17,700 nt of DNA from Mannheimia indoligenes (lineage in GTDB: Bacteria; Pseudomonadota; Gammaproteobacteria; Enterobacterales; Pasteurellaceae). The stretch lies in contig NZ_JBAJJM010000022.1 of assembly GCF_036880405.1 (NCBI RefSeq), positions 1-17,700 on the forward strand, in the 5' to 3' direction. The notes under the pieces are model-generated. The model was not told the origin of the DNA. It did no database searches and saw nothing but the letters and a program-made list of their open reading frames with translations. The position numbers and the translations under genes are program-made. Position 1 is the first letter of the stretch; each line of letters opens with the position of its first letter. This document shows, piece after piece, positions 7,485 to 14,688 of the stretch.

Positions 7485-8001
7485 AGGACAATAGCTCTAG
7501 CAACCAGAGCCTGAGTTTTAAGCTCAAGTTGCTGGTATAGCCGGTGGTGTGATGGATAATTTTGCCGTCTTTGATCATTAAAATGGTCGGCGTAGCTTGA
7601 ATATCCCAGCCTTGAGAAAATTCCCCTGTTGGGTCATTAATAGTGGCAAAGGTGTAGCCATTTTCATTGAGATAGCTTTGTACCTCAGTATTATTGCCTG
7701 ATTTTAAGGCGACTCCTAGCACTTCGGTGCCGTTCTCGGAGAGTTCTTGAATATTGGGGGAAACAAATTCGCAATAATGACACCAACTTCCCCAAAAGTA
7801 GAGTAACATTGGTTTTTTATGGCTGAGTTGGGCGATGATTTTCGGTTGGTTTTGAATATCATATTGTACTTTCTGTTCAAATTCGACCGGGGCAGTAGGG
7901 GCTCTGTACCAATCCATTACAAAGCTGATGAGGATAAACAAGCCACCGTATAAGAAAATATTTTTGATAAATCGGCTGATAAGGGATTTTTTCTGAGTCA
8001 T
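7483..8001 (-). CDS. Membrane-anchored thioredoxin-like disulfide oxidoreductase (TlpA/ScsD type)
   Basis: A 172-residue periplasmic thiol-disulfide protein tethered to the inner membrane. The N-terminus has a basic start and one membrane segment (about residues 12-28), most likely an uncleaved anchor. A thioredoxin fold follows, with the active site W-C74-H-Y-C77, the cis-proline P138 in QATPT and the usual DG turn (145-146). The family includes TlpA, DsbE/CcmG and ScsD, which reduce periplasmic partners. The CHYC centre and the lack of ccm or scs neighbours do not decide between them. The start at 8001 has no good ribosome site. A terminator separates it from fklB upstream, so it is probably transcribed on its own. 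Confidence 0.85.
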   Translation of the reverse strand: MTQKKSLISRFIKNIFLYGGLFILISFVMDWYRAPTAPVEFEQKVQYDIQNQPKIIAQLSHKKPMLLYFWGSWCHYCEFVSPNIQELSENGTEVLGVALKSGNNTEVQSYLNENGYTFATINDPTGEFSQGWDIQATPTILMIKDGKIIHHTTGYTSNLSLKLRLWLLELLS

Positions 8002-8030
8002 CGGTTATATTTTTCAAGATAAAAATGGTA

Positions 8031-8062
8031 AAAAGCCCCGTGAGTGAAATTCACAGGGCTTT
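8031..8062 (-). terminator. Terminator of fklB
   Basis: AAAGCCCCGTGA (8032-8043) pairs with TCACAGGGCTTT (8051-8062). The single mismatch is a G-U pair only in minus-strand RNA, where the stem is followed by TTTTACCATTTTT. It lies 13 bases beyond the fklB stop. Confidence 0.75.
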
Positions 8063-8075
8063 GTGGTTTGGGGGA

Positions 8076-8705
8076 TTATAGAATGTCTAATAATTCCACT
8101 TCAAAAATTAAGGTGGCGAATGGCGGAATTGACGCACCTGCACCACGCTCACCGTAAGCAAGTTCTTGAGGAATGGTTAAACGCCATTTTGAGCCAACAG
8201 GCATTAATTGTAATGCTTCTGTCCAACCACGAATCACGCCATTTACAGGGAATTCTGCCGGCTGACCACGTTTTACTGAGCTGTCGAACACTGTGCCGTC
8301 AATTAATGAACCGGTGTAGTGAACACGCACGGTTGAGCTTGCTGTTGGTTTTTCGCCTGTGCCTTCGGTTAAAATTTCATATTGCAAGCCACTTTCGGTT
8401 ACTACAACGCCTTTCGCTTTTTTGTTCTCTTCTAGGAAGGCTTTGTTTTCTGCATCAATTGCTTTAAACGCTTCCGCTTGAGCGGCTTCCGCACGCTGAC
8501 CTAATTCTTGTAATGCCGCGGTTACTTCGTTTAAGTCGATAGCCGGTTGGTTGTTGCTTAATACATCGTAAATCCCACGGGCAACCGCTTCTGCGTTTAC
8601 ATCCATACCGCTGCCTAAAAGTTGCTGACCGATTTGTAAACCGATACCGTAACCGCCTTTTGCTTCTACTGAGTCTAATGCAACTGAATTGAAATCTAAT
8701 GCCAT
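8076..8705 (-). CDS. fklB: FKBP-type peptidyl-prolyl cis-trans isomerase FklB (FKBP22)
   Basis: Catalyses cis-trans isomerisation of X-Pro bonds and assists folding; FklB is the two-domain FKBP22 form. The 209 residues compare with 206 in E. coli. The N-terminal dimerisation domain (about 8-70) starts with SVEAKGGYGIGLQIGQQL. A long charged linker helix (about 75-100) follows, then the FKBP domain (about 105-209) with VRVHYTGSLIDGTVFDSS, FPVNGVIRGWTEAL and IPQELAYGERGAGASIPP, nearly as in E. coli FklB. There is no signal peptide, so I place it in the cytoplasm, unlike the related FkpA. AAGGAAC lies 8 bases before the ATG. Downstream terminator at 8031-8062. Confidence 0.95.
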   Translation of the reverse strand: MALDFNSVALDSVEAKGGYGIGLQIGQQLLGSGMDVNAEAVARGIYDVLSNNQPAIDLNEVTAALQELGQRAEAAQAEAFKAIDAENKAFLEENKKAKGVVVTESGLQYEILTEGTGEKPTASSTVRVHYTGSLIDGTVFDSSVKRGQPAEFPVNGVIRGWTEALQLMPVGSKWRLTIPQELAYGERGAGASIPPFATLIFEVELLDIL

Positions 8706-8796
8706 TTGTTGTTCCTTTTAATTAATTGAATAATGTATCAAATAAATACGGGTAGATAAATGGGGATAAAAATTGAAAATACAAGATAAGAAAGAA

Positions 8797-8844
8797 ACAA
8801 GCGGTTAATTTTTTGCAAAATTTTGCAACAAAACCACCGCTTGT
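8797..8844 (-). terminator. Inverted USS pair acting as terminator of the comEA-like gene
   Basis: ACAAGCGGT (8797-8805) and ACCGCTTGT (8836-8844) form a 9-bp stem starting 5 bases after the stop of the minus-strand comEA-like gene. Their A/T arms meet in a second perfect 16-bp palindrome, TTGCAAAATTTTGCAA (8813-8828). USS pairs commonly double as terminators in this family. Confidence 0.7.
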
Positions 8845-8849
8845 AAAGA

Positions 8850-9404
8850 TTAGAAGGTTAAGTATGGGGCAACTTTCTCAACGGTTGCCTCGCCAATACC
8901 CGGAATGTTGGATAATTCCGCTGCACTTTTAATTTTGCCCGCTTTTTTGCGATATTCTACAATCGCTTTTGCTTTCGCTTCGCCAATGCCTGCTAAAGAT
9001 TGTAATTCTTCTTCGCTTGCTTTGTTAATATTTACTTTTTGTGATTTTTTTACCGTAGCTGTTTTTTCAGCTGCGGTTGCTTTTACTGCTGCAACTTTTT
9101 CTGTTGTGGCGGTTTTAGCTGAATTTAGTGTTTCACGTGCCGTTGCCGCTTTTTCAGTTGTTGCCATTTTTGCCGCTTCTGCTTTCACTTTTGCATTTTC
9201 TGTTGCCGCACTTGCTTTAGCTTTGACTGCTTCCGTTTTCTCTGCAACACTTTCTTTTACTTCTTTCGCTTTTACTTTCGTATTTTCTTTAACTTCAGCT
9301 GCTACAGCTTTTGCGTTCACTGTTTGTGTATTAGTTTCAGCAAATGATGTTACTGAAACTGCCATAGCAACGCCTAATGCTAATAATGTTTTTAATGGTT
9401 TCAT
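8850..9404 (-). CDS. ComEA-like helix-hairpin-helix protein with Lys/Ala/Glu-rich stalk
   Basis: A secreted DNA-binding protein of the ComEA/ComE1 type; such proteins bind incoming DNA in the periplasm during natural transformation. The 184 residues comprise a signal peptide (1-22, cleavage at SFA/E), a low-complexity stretch rich in Lys, Ala, Glu and Thr (about 28-122), and a ComEA domain (about 123-184). That domain opens with VNINKASEEELQSLAGIG and contains two GIG hairpins (139-141 and 169-171). Known Haemophilus and Pasteurella ComE1 proteins are roughly 110 residues, so the stalk is extra. It contains loosely repeated AKA/TEK-type units, predicted helical, and resembles histone H1-like basic tails. 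AAGGAT lies about 5 bases before the ATG. The many USS copies nearby fit a naturally competent host. Confidence 0.85.
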   Translation of the reverse strand: MKPLKTLLALGVAMAVSVTSFAETNTQTVNAKAVAAEVKENTKVKAKEVKESVAEKTEAVKAKASAATENAKVKAEAAKMATTEKAATARETLNSAKTATTEKVAAVKATAAEKTATVKKSQKVNINKASEEELQSLAGIGEAKAKAIVEYRKKAGKIKSAAELSNIPGIGEATVEKVAPYLTF

Positions 9405-9511
9405 TTAAAATCCTTAAATAAAAAAGAGGGTGAATTATTGAAAAAAACTATATTTTAAGACTTTACTAATTTAATAAAGTTCATTGAATTTGTAATTAAC
9501 GGCAAGACAAA

Positions 9512-9559
9512 AAAGCAAGTGGTTATTTTTACTGAAACTAAAAAATAACCACTTGCTTT
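9512..9559 (-). terminator. 19-bp perfect hairpin built from a variant USS pair
   Basis: AAAGCAAGTGGTTATTTTT (9512-9530) pairs perfectly with 9541-9559 around a 10-nt loop. It holds CAAGTGGT and its complement, the USS core with C changed to T in both arms. On the minus strand it lies 27 bases after the lipoprotein stop and ends in T, so it probably terminates that gene. Confidence 0.7.
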
Positions 9560-9566
9560 ATTAATA

Positions 9567-9590
9567 GCATTAGAGCATTAGAGCATTAGA
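9567..9590. repeat. Octamer tandem repeat, three copies
   Basis: GCATTAGA occurs three times head to tail, then GCAATAG. The array covers the stop codon of the minus-strand lipoprotein gene. Confidence 0.8.
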
Positions 9591-10149
9591 GCAATAGTGC
9601 ACTGCCCCATTTGATAATATCGAAGAAGAATTTGTTGTCGTTAGTGGCAACTTTATCTCCATTTTTATTGGTTTCTGTTTTTGCCTCTTCTGCCATTCCG
9701 CTTTGATATTGTCCTTTCACTACTGACAGATCGTTTTTCGCATTGGCACGCAAGGTGGCACACTGCTTTTTCGGTAATTCTTCTACCGCTTCGTTATTTT
9801 TAAATTTCTTGAACAAATGCTGAGCGTAACCCATTGATTTTTCGTCGTTTTGAATGATTTTGACATACTGCTCACCGATAATCTCTTCAAGCGGATAGAA
9901 GAACACGTATTGTGAGAAAATATATGAATCTTCCTTAGAAAAATGTTCCTGCTGAATGCGGGTTAAGTTCGGGTAAATACACTGCTTCGCTTGATTACTC
10001 AAGACTACCCATTTTTGAGCGTCCGCTTCAGACAATACGTAATCAGCATTCGCAAATTCACCCGGAAAGGCTTCTTCTTTTATGGTTTCATTTGATGTGC
10101 AAGCAACAGCCAAAAAGCCTGTTGAAAGTAATATTATTTTTTTAAACAT
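9586..10149 (-). CDS. Small lipoprotein of unknown function
   Basis: A 187-residue predicted lipoprotein. The signal peptide MFKKIILLSTGFLAVA is followed by the lipobox cysteine C17 (LAVAC/TS). The mature part has two further cysteines (C57, C130) that could form a disulfide, an aromatic-rich middle (YIFSQYVFFYPL, about 76-87) and a polar Lys/Asn-rich segment (about 153-172) before a hydrophobic end (IIKWGSALLL). I see no known enzymatic motif. It looks like one of the Pasteurellaceae-restricted uncharacterised lipoprotein families, but I cannot name it with certainty. GGAAATGC upstream of the ATG is a plausible ribosome site. It has its own terminator-like hairpin downstream and no operon partner. 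Confidence 0.75.
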   Translation of the reverse strand: MFKKIILLSTGFLAVACTSNETIKEEAFPGEFANADYVLSEADAQKWVVLSNQAKQCIYPNLTRIQQEHFSKEDSYIFSQYVFFYPLEEIIGEQYVKIIQNDEKSMGYAQHLFKKFKNNEAVEELPKKQCATLRANAKNDLSVVKGQYQSGMAEEAKTETNKNGDKVATNDNKFFFDIIKWGSALLL

Positions 10150-10220
10150 AATGCATTTCCATTAAAAATTTTGCGTATTCTAGCAAAAAAATAACGACTT
10201 ACCATTGCAAAGTTTTATCG

Positions 10221-10236
10221 AAAAACCACCGCTTGT
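10221..10236 (-). repeat. USS, left copy flanking the XRE/GIY-YIG cassette
   Basis: AAAAACCACCGCTTGT; it matches the copy at 11935-11950 in the same orientation at 15 of 16 positions. Confidence 0.75.
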
Positions 10237-10271
10237 GAAGTGCAAAGATTGAGAGGGATTATTTAGAATAT

Positions 10272-10640
10272 TTATAATACGGTTTCAAGAAACACCAAAA
10301 GCCCACGTTTTTTATCTGCACTTAAACGATCTAAGTGAGCATTTAATCTAACGCGAACACTATCTTCGGAAATAGGAACAAATTGTTGTTTATCATTTAT
10401 ACTTAGATCCGAAATACAATCAATAAAGAACCAACCAATTTCAGTGTTTAAAGTAGTGGCAATTTCGACTAAATGAGCCACATTGATTTTATTCTCTCCT
10501 CGTTCATAGCGAGAAAGCTGTTGTTGAGCGATACCTATTTTTTCAGATAATTCGGCAGCACTGAATCCAAACTCTTTTCGCTTTTGCTGAATTCGTTTGC
10601 CTACTAATCTATCTATTTCTGTTACTGAAAGTTTCGACAT
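10272..10640 (-). CDS. XRE-family helix-turn-helix regulator
   Basis: A 122-residue Cro/CI-type DNA-binding protein. The helix-turn-helix domain spans about residues 8-68: VGKRIQQKRKEFGFSAAELS, then IGIAQQQLSRYERGENKINV and LVEIATTLNTEIGWFF. The C-terminal half (about 75-122) is short, polar then helical, and carries no peptidase or toxin domain. It is divergent from the GIY-YIG gene with 110 bp between start codons, the usual arrangement of a local repressor and the gene it controls. The ATG at 10640 lacks a strong ribosome site (GAG at 3 bases). Similar proteins occur as prophage or restriction-system controllers; role here is inferred. Confidence 0.85.
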   Translation of the reverse strand: MSKLSVTEIDRLVGKRIQQKRKEFGFSAAELSEKIGIAQQQLSRYERGENKINVAHLVEIATTLNTEIGWFFIDCISDLSINDKQQFVPISEDSVRVRLNAHLDRLSADKKRGLLVFLETVL

Positions 10641-10683
10641 TACTCAAGCCCTAATTTATCTTTTATTGCTATTTTGTAACTGT

Positions 10684-10712
10684 TTTACTCTTTTAAAAAT
10701 ATCGGTTATAGT
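10684..10712 (+). promoter_or_regulatory. Promoter of the GIY-YIG operon
   Basis: TTTACT (10684-10689), 17 bp, TATAGT (10707-10712). The -35 overlaps a small inverted repeat, GTAA-N5-TTAC (10676-10688), which could be part of an operator for the divergent XRE protein. AAGGG at 10737-10741 is the ribosome site for the ATG at 10751. Confidence 0.5.
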
Positions 10713-10750
10713 ACAAATTATGGTTTTTATTTATTTAAGGGTTTACTTTT

Positions 10751-11269
10751 ATGTATCAAAGTCATCCATTTACGCTAATTCATTGGTTTGGTCCTTTCAG
10801 ATTAGATGATATTTTAGAAAATAATGAATGGAAGTGGAAAACAGGGCTTTATTTAGGTATAGGAAAACTTAAAGGTAGTCGCAAAGAAGGTGAAATTCTT
10901 TATTGTGGTATTTGCGAGCAATCTTATGCTTCTCGTTTTAAAAATCACCATAAACTTCCATTTATCACAAGAGAGCAAGAAATTTGGCTGGGGCAAGTTG
11001 CCTCAACTCCTTACCCATCAAATAATGGAGCATATAAAGCCTATTTAAAAGAACCGGAAAGATTACTCACTTATTTTATGCAACCAGCACTAAATGATAG
11101 AAATACTATTTTAATACCGAGAGTAGGCACAGTGCTTAACTATTGGTTTAAACCAAATGGGCAATCACGTAAAAAGAGATTATCTACAACACTAAGCTTG
11201 CCTGACATTATTTCTTGGGACGGAGAAAAATGGCGTTCGGGTAATTTACGTATTGAAGATAATGAATAA
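10751..11269 (+). CDS. GIY-YIG-like nuclease domain protein
   Basis: A 172-residue soluble protein whose spaced residues match the GIY-YIG nuclease core. They are G32-L33-Y34 (GLYLG), Y51-C52-G53 (LYCGI) in place of YIG, R62 with H66 (YASRFKNHHK), E103 in the helix EPERLLTYFMQPALN, and N115 closing it. The 12-residue E-to-N distance equals that of UvrC. This gives all five expected positions, so cleavage activity is plausible, though the domain is divergent and there is no second recognisable domain. About 30 N-terminal residues precede the core, and a basic, polar C-terminus (about 136-172) could bind nucleic acid. The ribosome site is good. It is co-transcribed with the next gene, 13 bases downstream, and divergent from an XRE regulator. 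Precise role unknown. Confidence 0.7.
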   Translation: MYQSHPFTLIHWFGPFRLDDILENNEWKWKTGLYLGIGKLKGSRKEGEILYCGICEQSYASRFKNHHKLPFITREQEIWLGQVASTPYPSNNGAYKAYLKEPERLLTYFMQPALNDRNTILIPRVGTVLNYWFKPNGQSRKKRLSTTLSLPDIISWDGEKWRSGNLRIEDNE

Positions 11270-11282
11270 AAGGGTAATTAAA

Positions 11283-11879
11283 ATGGCAAAATCACCAACA
11301 AAAGAACTTGAACGCCTTGAGGAACAATTCAATAAAGGAAATATCTCTGAAAGACAGTTTAAGAAATTAAGACAAAAGACGATAGATGATGCTTTAAAGC
11401 AAAAATCTGCTACTTCTTCACCTCGCTCTAAAAAGAAAGGTGGTAATAATACACTCAAAGGGATAGGCTTATTTTTATTACTCGTAGTTTTTGGTTCTTC
11501 TTATAATAAAAATGAAAGCGTGAGCGATACAAAATCAGCAACACAAACTACAAAAAACGCAACTCAGAAACAATGCGATCAAATATGGAAAGATGAAGGG
11601 TATTACAAGGTACTCAGAAGTAGCTGTACTTTTATGGAAGACGTAGATCCTATTTACAGAACAGAGAGCTCTGATAGACATAGTCAATTTAAGGAATATG
11701 CAGATAGAAATGGTTGCTCCTATAATGAAGAAAAGGCAACTAAAATAAGCACTGACACTAGCTTGGTTATAATGGGAAAATTGAGAGCATCTCAAGAAAA
11801 AACCGGAAATATTCAGGTTTTTTGTAATGCAGAAAAAAGCTATTTTGGTAAGGTTATCAAAAAATACAATATTCAGTAA
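11283..11879 (+). CDS. Single-pass membrane protein with SHOCT-like N-terminus
   Basis: A 198-residue protein with no recognised family overall. Residues about 7-40 (ELERLEEQFNKGNISERQFK and what follows) have the pattern of a SHOCT-type short helical oligomerisation domain. A basic linker (SPRSKKKGG) precedes one membrane segment (about 58-73). The rest, about 125 residues, should lie outside the cytoplasm (N-in by the positive-inside rule). It contains four cysteines (C98, C115, C145, C181), which could form two disulfides. I start at 11283, where AGGG lies 8 bases upstream; two in-frame ATGs at 11253 and 11262 fall within the preceding gene. It is the second gene of the GIY-YIG operon. Confidence 0.65.
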   Translation: MAKSPTKELERLEEQFNKGNISERQFKKLRQKTIDDALKQKSATSSPRSKKKGGNNTLKGIGLFLLLVVFGSSYNKNESVSDTKSATQTTKNATQKQCDQIWKDEGYYKVLRSSCTFMEDVDPIYRTESSDRHSQFKEYADRNGCSYNEEKATKISTDTSLVIMGKLRASQEKTGNIQVFCNAEKSYFGKVIKKYNIQ

Positions 11880-11885
11880 TGACTA

Positions 11886-11917
11886 GGGGACTGCCTTAAA
11901 GGCACTCCCCATTTTTA
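11886..11917 (+). terminator. Terminator of the GIY-YIG operon
   Basis: GGGGA-C-TGCC (11886-11895) pairs with GGCA-C-TCCCC (11901-11910) around TTAAA, with one C-C mismatch, followed by ATTTTT. It closes the cassette before mutS. Confidence 0.85.
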
Positions 11918-11934
11918 TTTGTAAAATTCTATAC

Positions 11935-11950
11935 AAAAACTACCGCTTGT
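11935..11950 (-). repeat. USS, right copy flanking the XRE/GIY-YIG cassette
   Basis: AAAAACTACCGCTTGT, in the same orientation as 10221-10236. It lies in the leader region of mutS. Confidence 0.75.
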
Positions 11951-12011
11951 TTTTTCCGATCCCCTAATCTGTTAAACTAACGGCAATGATTTCTAACTAC
12001 TTAAACAATCG

Positions 12012-14618
12012 ATGACGAAAGATCTTTCTACTCACACGCCGATGATGGTGCAATATTTGCAACTCAAAGCTCAAAATCCGGATATTTTGCTATTTTACCG
12101 AATGGGGGATTTCTATGAGCTATTTTATGATGATGCAAAACGAGCGGCGGCGTTGTTGGATATCTCGCTGACCAAACGTGGGCAATCGGCAGGTGAGCCT
12201 ATTCCAATGGCGGGGGTGCCGTATCACGCAGTAGAAGGGTATTTAGCAAAGCTGGTGGCATTGGGCGAGAGTGTGGCAATTTGCGAACAGGTGGGCGATC
12301 CAGCCACCTCAAAAGGACCTGTTGAGCGTAAAGTAGTGAGAATTGTAACACCGGGAACGGTTAGCGATGAGGCATTGTTACCTGAACGCCAAGATAATTT
12401 AGTGGCAGCAGTCTATGAGGAAAAAGGTATTTTTGCGATAGCCTCATTGGATATGACTTCTGGGCGGTTTTTAATCAGCGAGTTGCCGAACAAAGAGGCG
12501 TTGGCGGCAGAATTACAACGTTTACAACCGGCGGAAATTCTGTATGCGGAAGATTTCTCGGCTGCGGGCATTTTAAATAATTATAAAGGCTTACGTCGCC
12601 GTCCTGTGTGGGAGTTTGAGCTGGTAACTTCCATTCAATTATTAAACCGCCAGTTCGGCACACAAAGTCTTGCGGGGTTTGGAGTAGAGAAGGCTATCGT
12701 TGCTCTTTGTGCTGCAGGTTGTGTGTTGCATTATGCACAAGAAACCCAGCGTACCGCATTGCCTCATATTAATTCTATTAAGTTAGCTCAACATAGTGAT
12801 ACGGTGTTATTAGATGCTGCAACCCGCCGTAATTTAGAGCTTACGCAAAATCTCACAGGTGGCACGGAAAACACGCTGGCTGCCGTATTAGATAAATGCG
12901 TTACCCCAATGGGAAGCCGTTTACTCAAGCGTTGGATTCATCAGCCCATTCGAGATTATGCCAAACTGCAAGAAAGACAACAGACCATTGCAGCTATTAT
13001 TGAGCACGATAGAGTAGGCGATCTCCAACCGTTACTTCAACAAGTTGGCGATATGGAACGGATTTTAGCTCGTGTTGCGTTACGTTCGGCTCGCCCTCGT
13101 GATCTCACACGCTTACGCACCGCCTTGGCACAACTGCCCGAAATTGCAAAAAATTCCCAAAATTTGACCGCTAGTTTAGATAAATTGCTATCTCAATTAG
13201 CGGATTTCAGCGAGCTACTTGATTTACTTGAGCGTGCGATTATTGAAAATCCGCCACAGCTTATTCGTGATGGAGGTGTGATTGCTGAAGGCTATAATGC
13301 GGAGCTAGACGAATGGCGAGAGCTTTCAGATGGAGCAACCCAATATTTAGAGAATTTGGAAATTCGTGAGCGTGAAACCACCGGCATTGATACACTGAAA
13401 ATCGGCTTTAATGCAGTACACGGCTACTATATTCAAATCAGTCAAGGGCAAGCTCATAAAGCCCCGATTCATTACGTTCGCCGTCAAACGCTGAAAAATG
13501 CCGAACGCTATATTATTCCTGAACTCAAAACCTATGAAGACAAGGTATTAAAAGCGAAGGGGGCATCGCTCGCACTTGAAAAGCAACTTTATGATGAGTT
13601 GTTCGATATTTTGATGCCACGATTAGGCGAGTTACAACTTGCCGCAATGGTACTTTCAACTCTTGATGTACTGACTAACCTTGCTGAACGAGCAGACAGT
13701 TTAAACTACGTTTGCCCGACTTTTAGCCCAACGAGAATGGTAAATATCAAAGGTGGCAGACACCCTGTGGTTGAGCAGGTGCTAACTGATCCGTTTATTG
13801 CCAACCCTGTATTTCTGAATGCTCAACGCCATTTGTTGATTGTAACAGGTCCGAATATGGGCGGTAAAAGCACTTATATGCGACAAATCGCCCTGATTAC
13901 CTTGATGGCGTATATCGGCAGTTTTGTGCCGGCAGAAAGTGCGGAAATTGGTCCGATTGATCGTATTTTCACTCGTATTGGAGCAAGCGATGATTTGGCT
14001 TCCGGGCGTTCAACCTTTATGGTGGAAATGACCGAAATGGCGAATATTTTGCACCAAGCTACCGAAAATAGTCTGGTGCTGATTGATGAAATCGGGCGTG
14101 GTACTTCCACCTATGATGGTTTATCGCTGGCGTGGGCGTGTGCGGAATGGTTGGCGAAGAAAACGCAATCTTTAACCCTATTCGCTACCCATTATTTCGA
14201 GCTAACAGGGCTACCAAATCAGCTTAAAGGCGTGGCAAACGTACATTTAGATGCGAGAGAACACAACGATACCATCGCCTTTATGCATTCAGTACAAGAA
14301 GGGGCGGCAAGCAAAAGCTATGGCTTGGCGGTGGCGGCTCTTGCCGGTGTACCAAAGCAAGTGATTCAATTGGCAAAACAACGTTTAGCTCATTTAGAAG
14401 AAATTTCCCACCAAACCAAACAAGCCAACGAGCACCCGCAAGCAGATTTGCTTTTTGCAGCGGACTTCGCCGATGATTTGCAAAAAAATGAAGCAATTCA
14501 ACCGCTTGCCGCAGAAGAAAGCGAGTTAGAAAAAGCCTTCAAAGCAATTCAACCCGATGAACTCACGCCAAGACAAGCGTTAGAAGAACTTTATCGGTTG
14601 AAGAAGTTGTTGGGGTAA
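12012..14618 (+). CDS. mutS: DNA mismatch repair protein MutS
   Basis: MutS binds base mismatches and small loops and, as an ATP-driven clamp, recruits MutL. The 868-residue product is full length (E. coli 853). The mismatch-reading motif is F34-Y-E36 in MGDFYELFYDDA. The connector, lever and clamp domains follow. The ATPase carries Walker A GPNMGGKST (613-621) and Walker B LVLIDE (D692-E693) continuing into IGRGTSTYDG. The conserved ATHYFEL lies soon after. The last helix, LTPRQALEELYRLKKLL, is the tetramerisation tail. The ATG at 12012 lacks a Shine-Dalgarno sequence but matches the family's N-terminus. A toxin-antitoxin pair follows in the same direction with no terminator between, so some read-through is possible. 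Confidence 0.98.
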   Translation: MTKDLSTHTPMMVQYLQLKAQNPDILLFYRMGDFYELFYDDAKRAAALLDISLTKRGQSAGEPIPMAGVPYHAVEGYLAKLVALGESVAICEQVGDPATSKGPVERKVVRIVTPGTVSDEALLPERQDNLVAAVYEEKGIFAIASLDMTSGRFLISELPNKEALAAELQRLQPAEILYAEDFSAAGILNNYKGLRRRPVWEFELVTSIQLLNRQFGTQSLAGFGVEKAIVALCAAGCVLHYAQETQRTALPHINSIKLAQHSDTVLLDAATRRNLELTQNLTGGTENTLAAVLDKCVTPMGSRLLKRWIHQPIRDYAKLQERQQTIAAIIEHDRVGDLQPLLQQVGDMERILARVALRSARPRDLTRLRTALAQLPEIAKNSQNLTASLDKLLSQLADFSELLDLLERAIIENPPQLIRDGGVIAEGYNAELDEWRELSDGATQYLENLEIRERETTGIDTLKIGFNAVHGYYIQISQGQAHKAPIHYVRRQTLKNAERYIIPELKTYEDKVLKAKGASLALEKQLYDELFDILMPRLGELQLAAMVLSTLDVLTNLAERADSLNYVCPTFSPTRMVNIKGGRHPVVEQVLTDPFIANPVFLNAQRHLLIVTGPNMGGKSTYMRQIALITLMAYIGSFVPAESAEIGPIDRIFTRIGASDDLASGRSTFMVEMTEMANILHQATENSLVLIDEIGRGTSTYDGLSLAWACAEWLAKKTQSLTLFATHYFELTGLPNQLKGVANVHLDAREHNDTIAFMHSVQEGAASKSYGLAVAALAGVPKQVIQLAKQRLAHLEEISHQTKQANEHPQADLLFAADFADDLQKNEAIQPLAAEESELEKAFKAIQPDELTPRQALEELYRLKKLLG

Positions 14619-14627
14619 AGGTTTTAT

Positions 14628-14656
14628 TTGACGGCAATTTGTAAAAAGCTCATAAT
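14628..14656 (+). promoter_or_regulatory. Promoter of the toxin-antitoxin pair
   Basis: TTGACG (14628-14633), 17 bp, CATAAT (14651-14656), the most canonical promoter in the window. AAGGAAA lies ahead of the ATG at 14689. Confidence 0.65.
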
Positions 14657-14688
14657 TTATCCAGTAAGTAATGCAAAAGGAAAATGAT

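Noticed and set aside
8063..8467. Plus-strand open frame of 134 codons
   Set aside because: Antisense to fklB, which is unmistakable; no sensible protein features.
8905..9408. Long plus-strand open frame (167 codons) opposite the comEA-like gene
   Set aside because: It is the mirror of a Lys/Ala/Glu-rich coding region, which yields an Ala/Phe/Ser/Val string by codon complementarity. No ribosome site, and the minus-strand gene has a signal peptide and a recognised domain.
9567..9597. Octamer repeats at the lipoprotein stop codon as a phase-variation switch
   Set aside because: The stop codon falls in the first repeat met by the ribosome, so gaining or losing units would leave the reading frame and stop unchanged. 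Three copies is also few for slippage.
10272..11879. Reading the XRE/GIY-YIG unit as a prophage remnant or restriction-modification system
   Set aside because: There is no integrase, structural phage gene, methyltransferase or attachment-site repeat; only the USS copies flank it.
13158..13175. USS copy inside mutS (TTGACCGCTAGTT)
   Set aside because: The core is broken at CTTG (CTAG), so it probably would not serve as an uptake signal.
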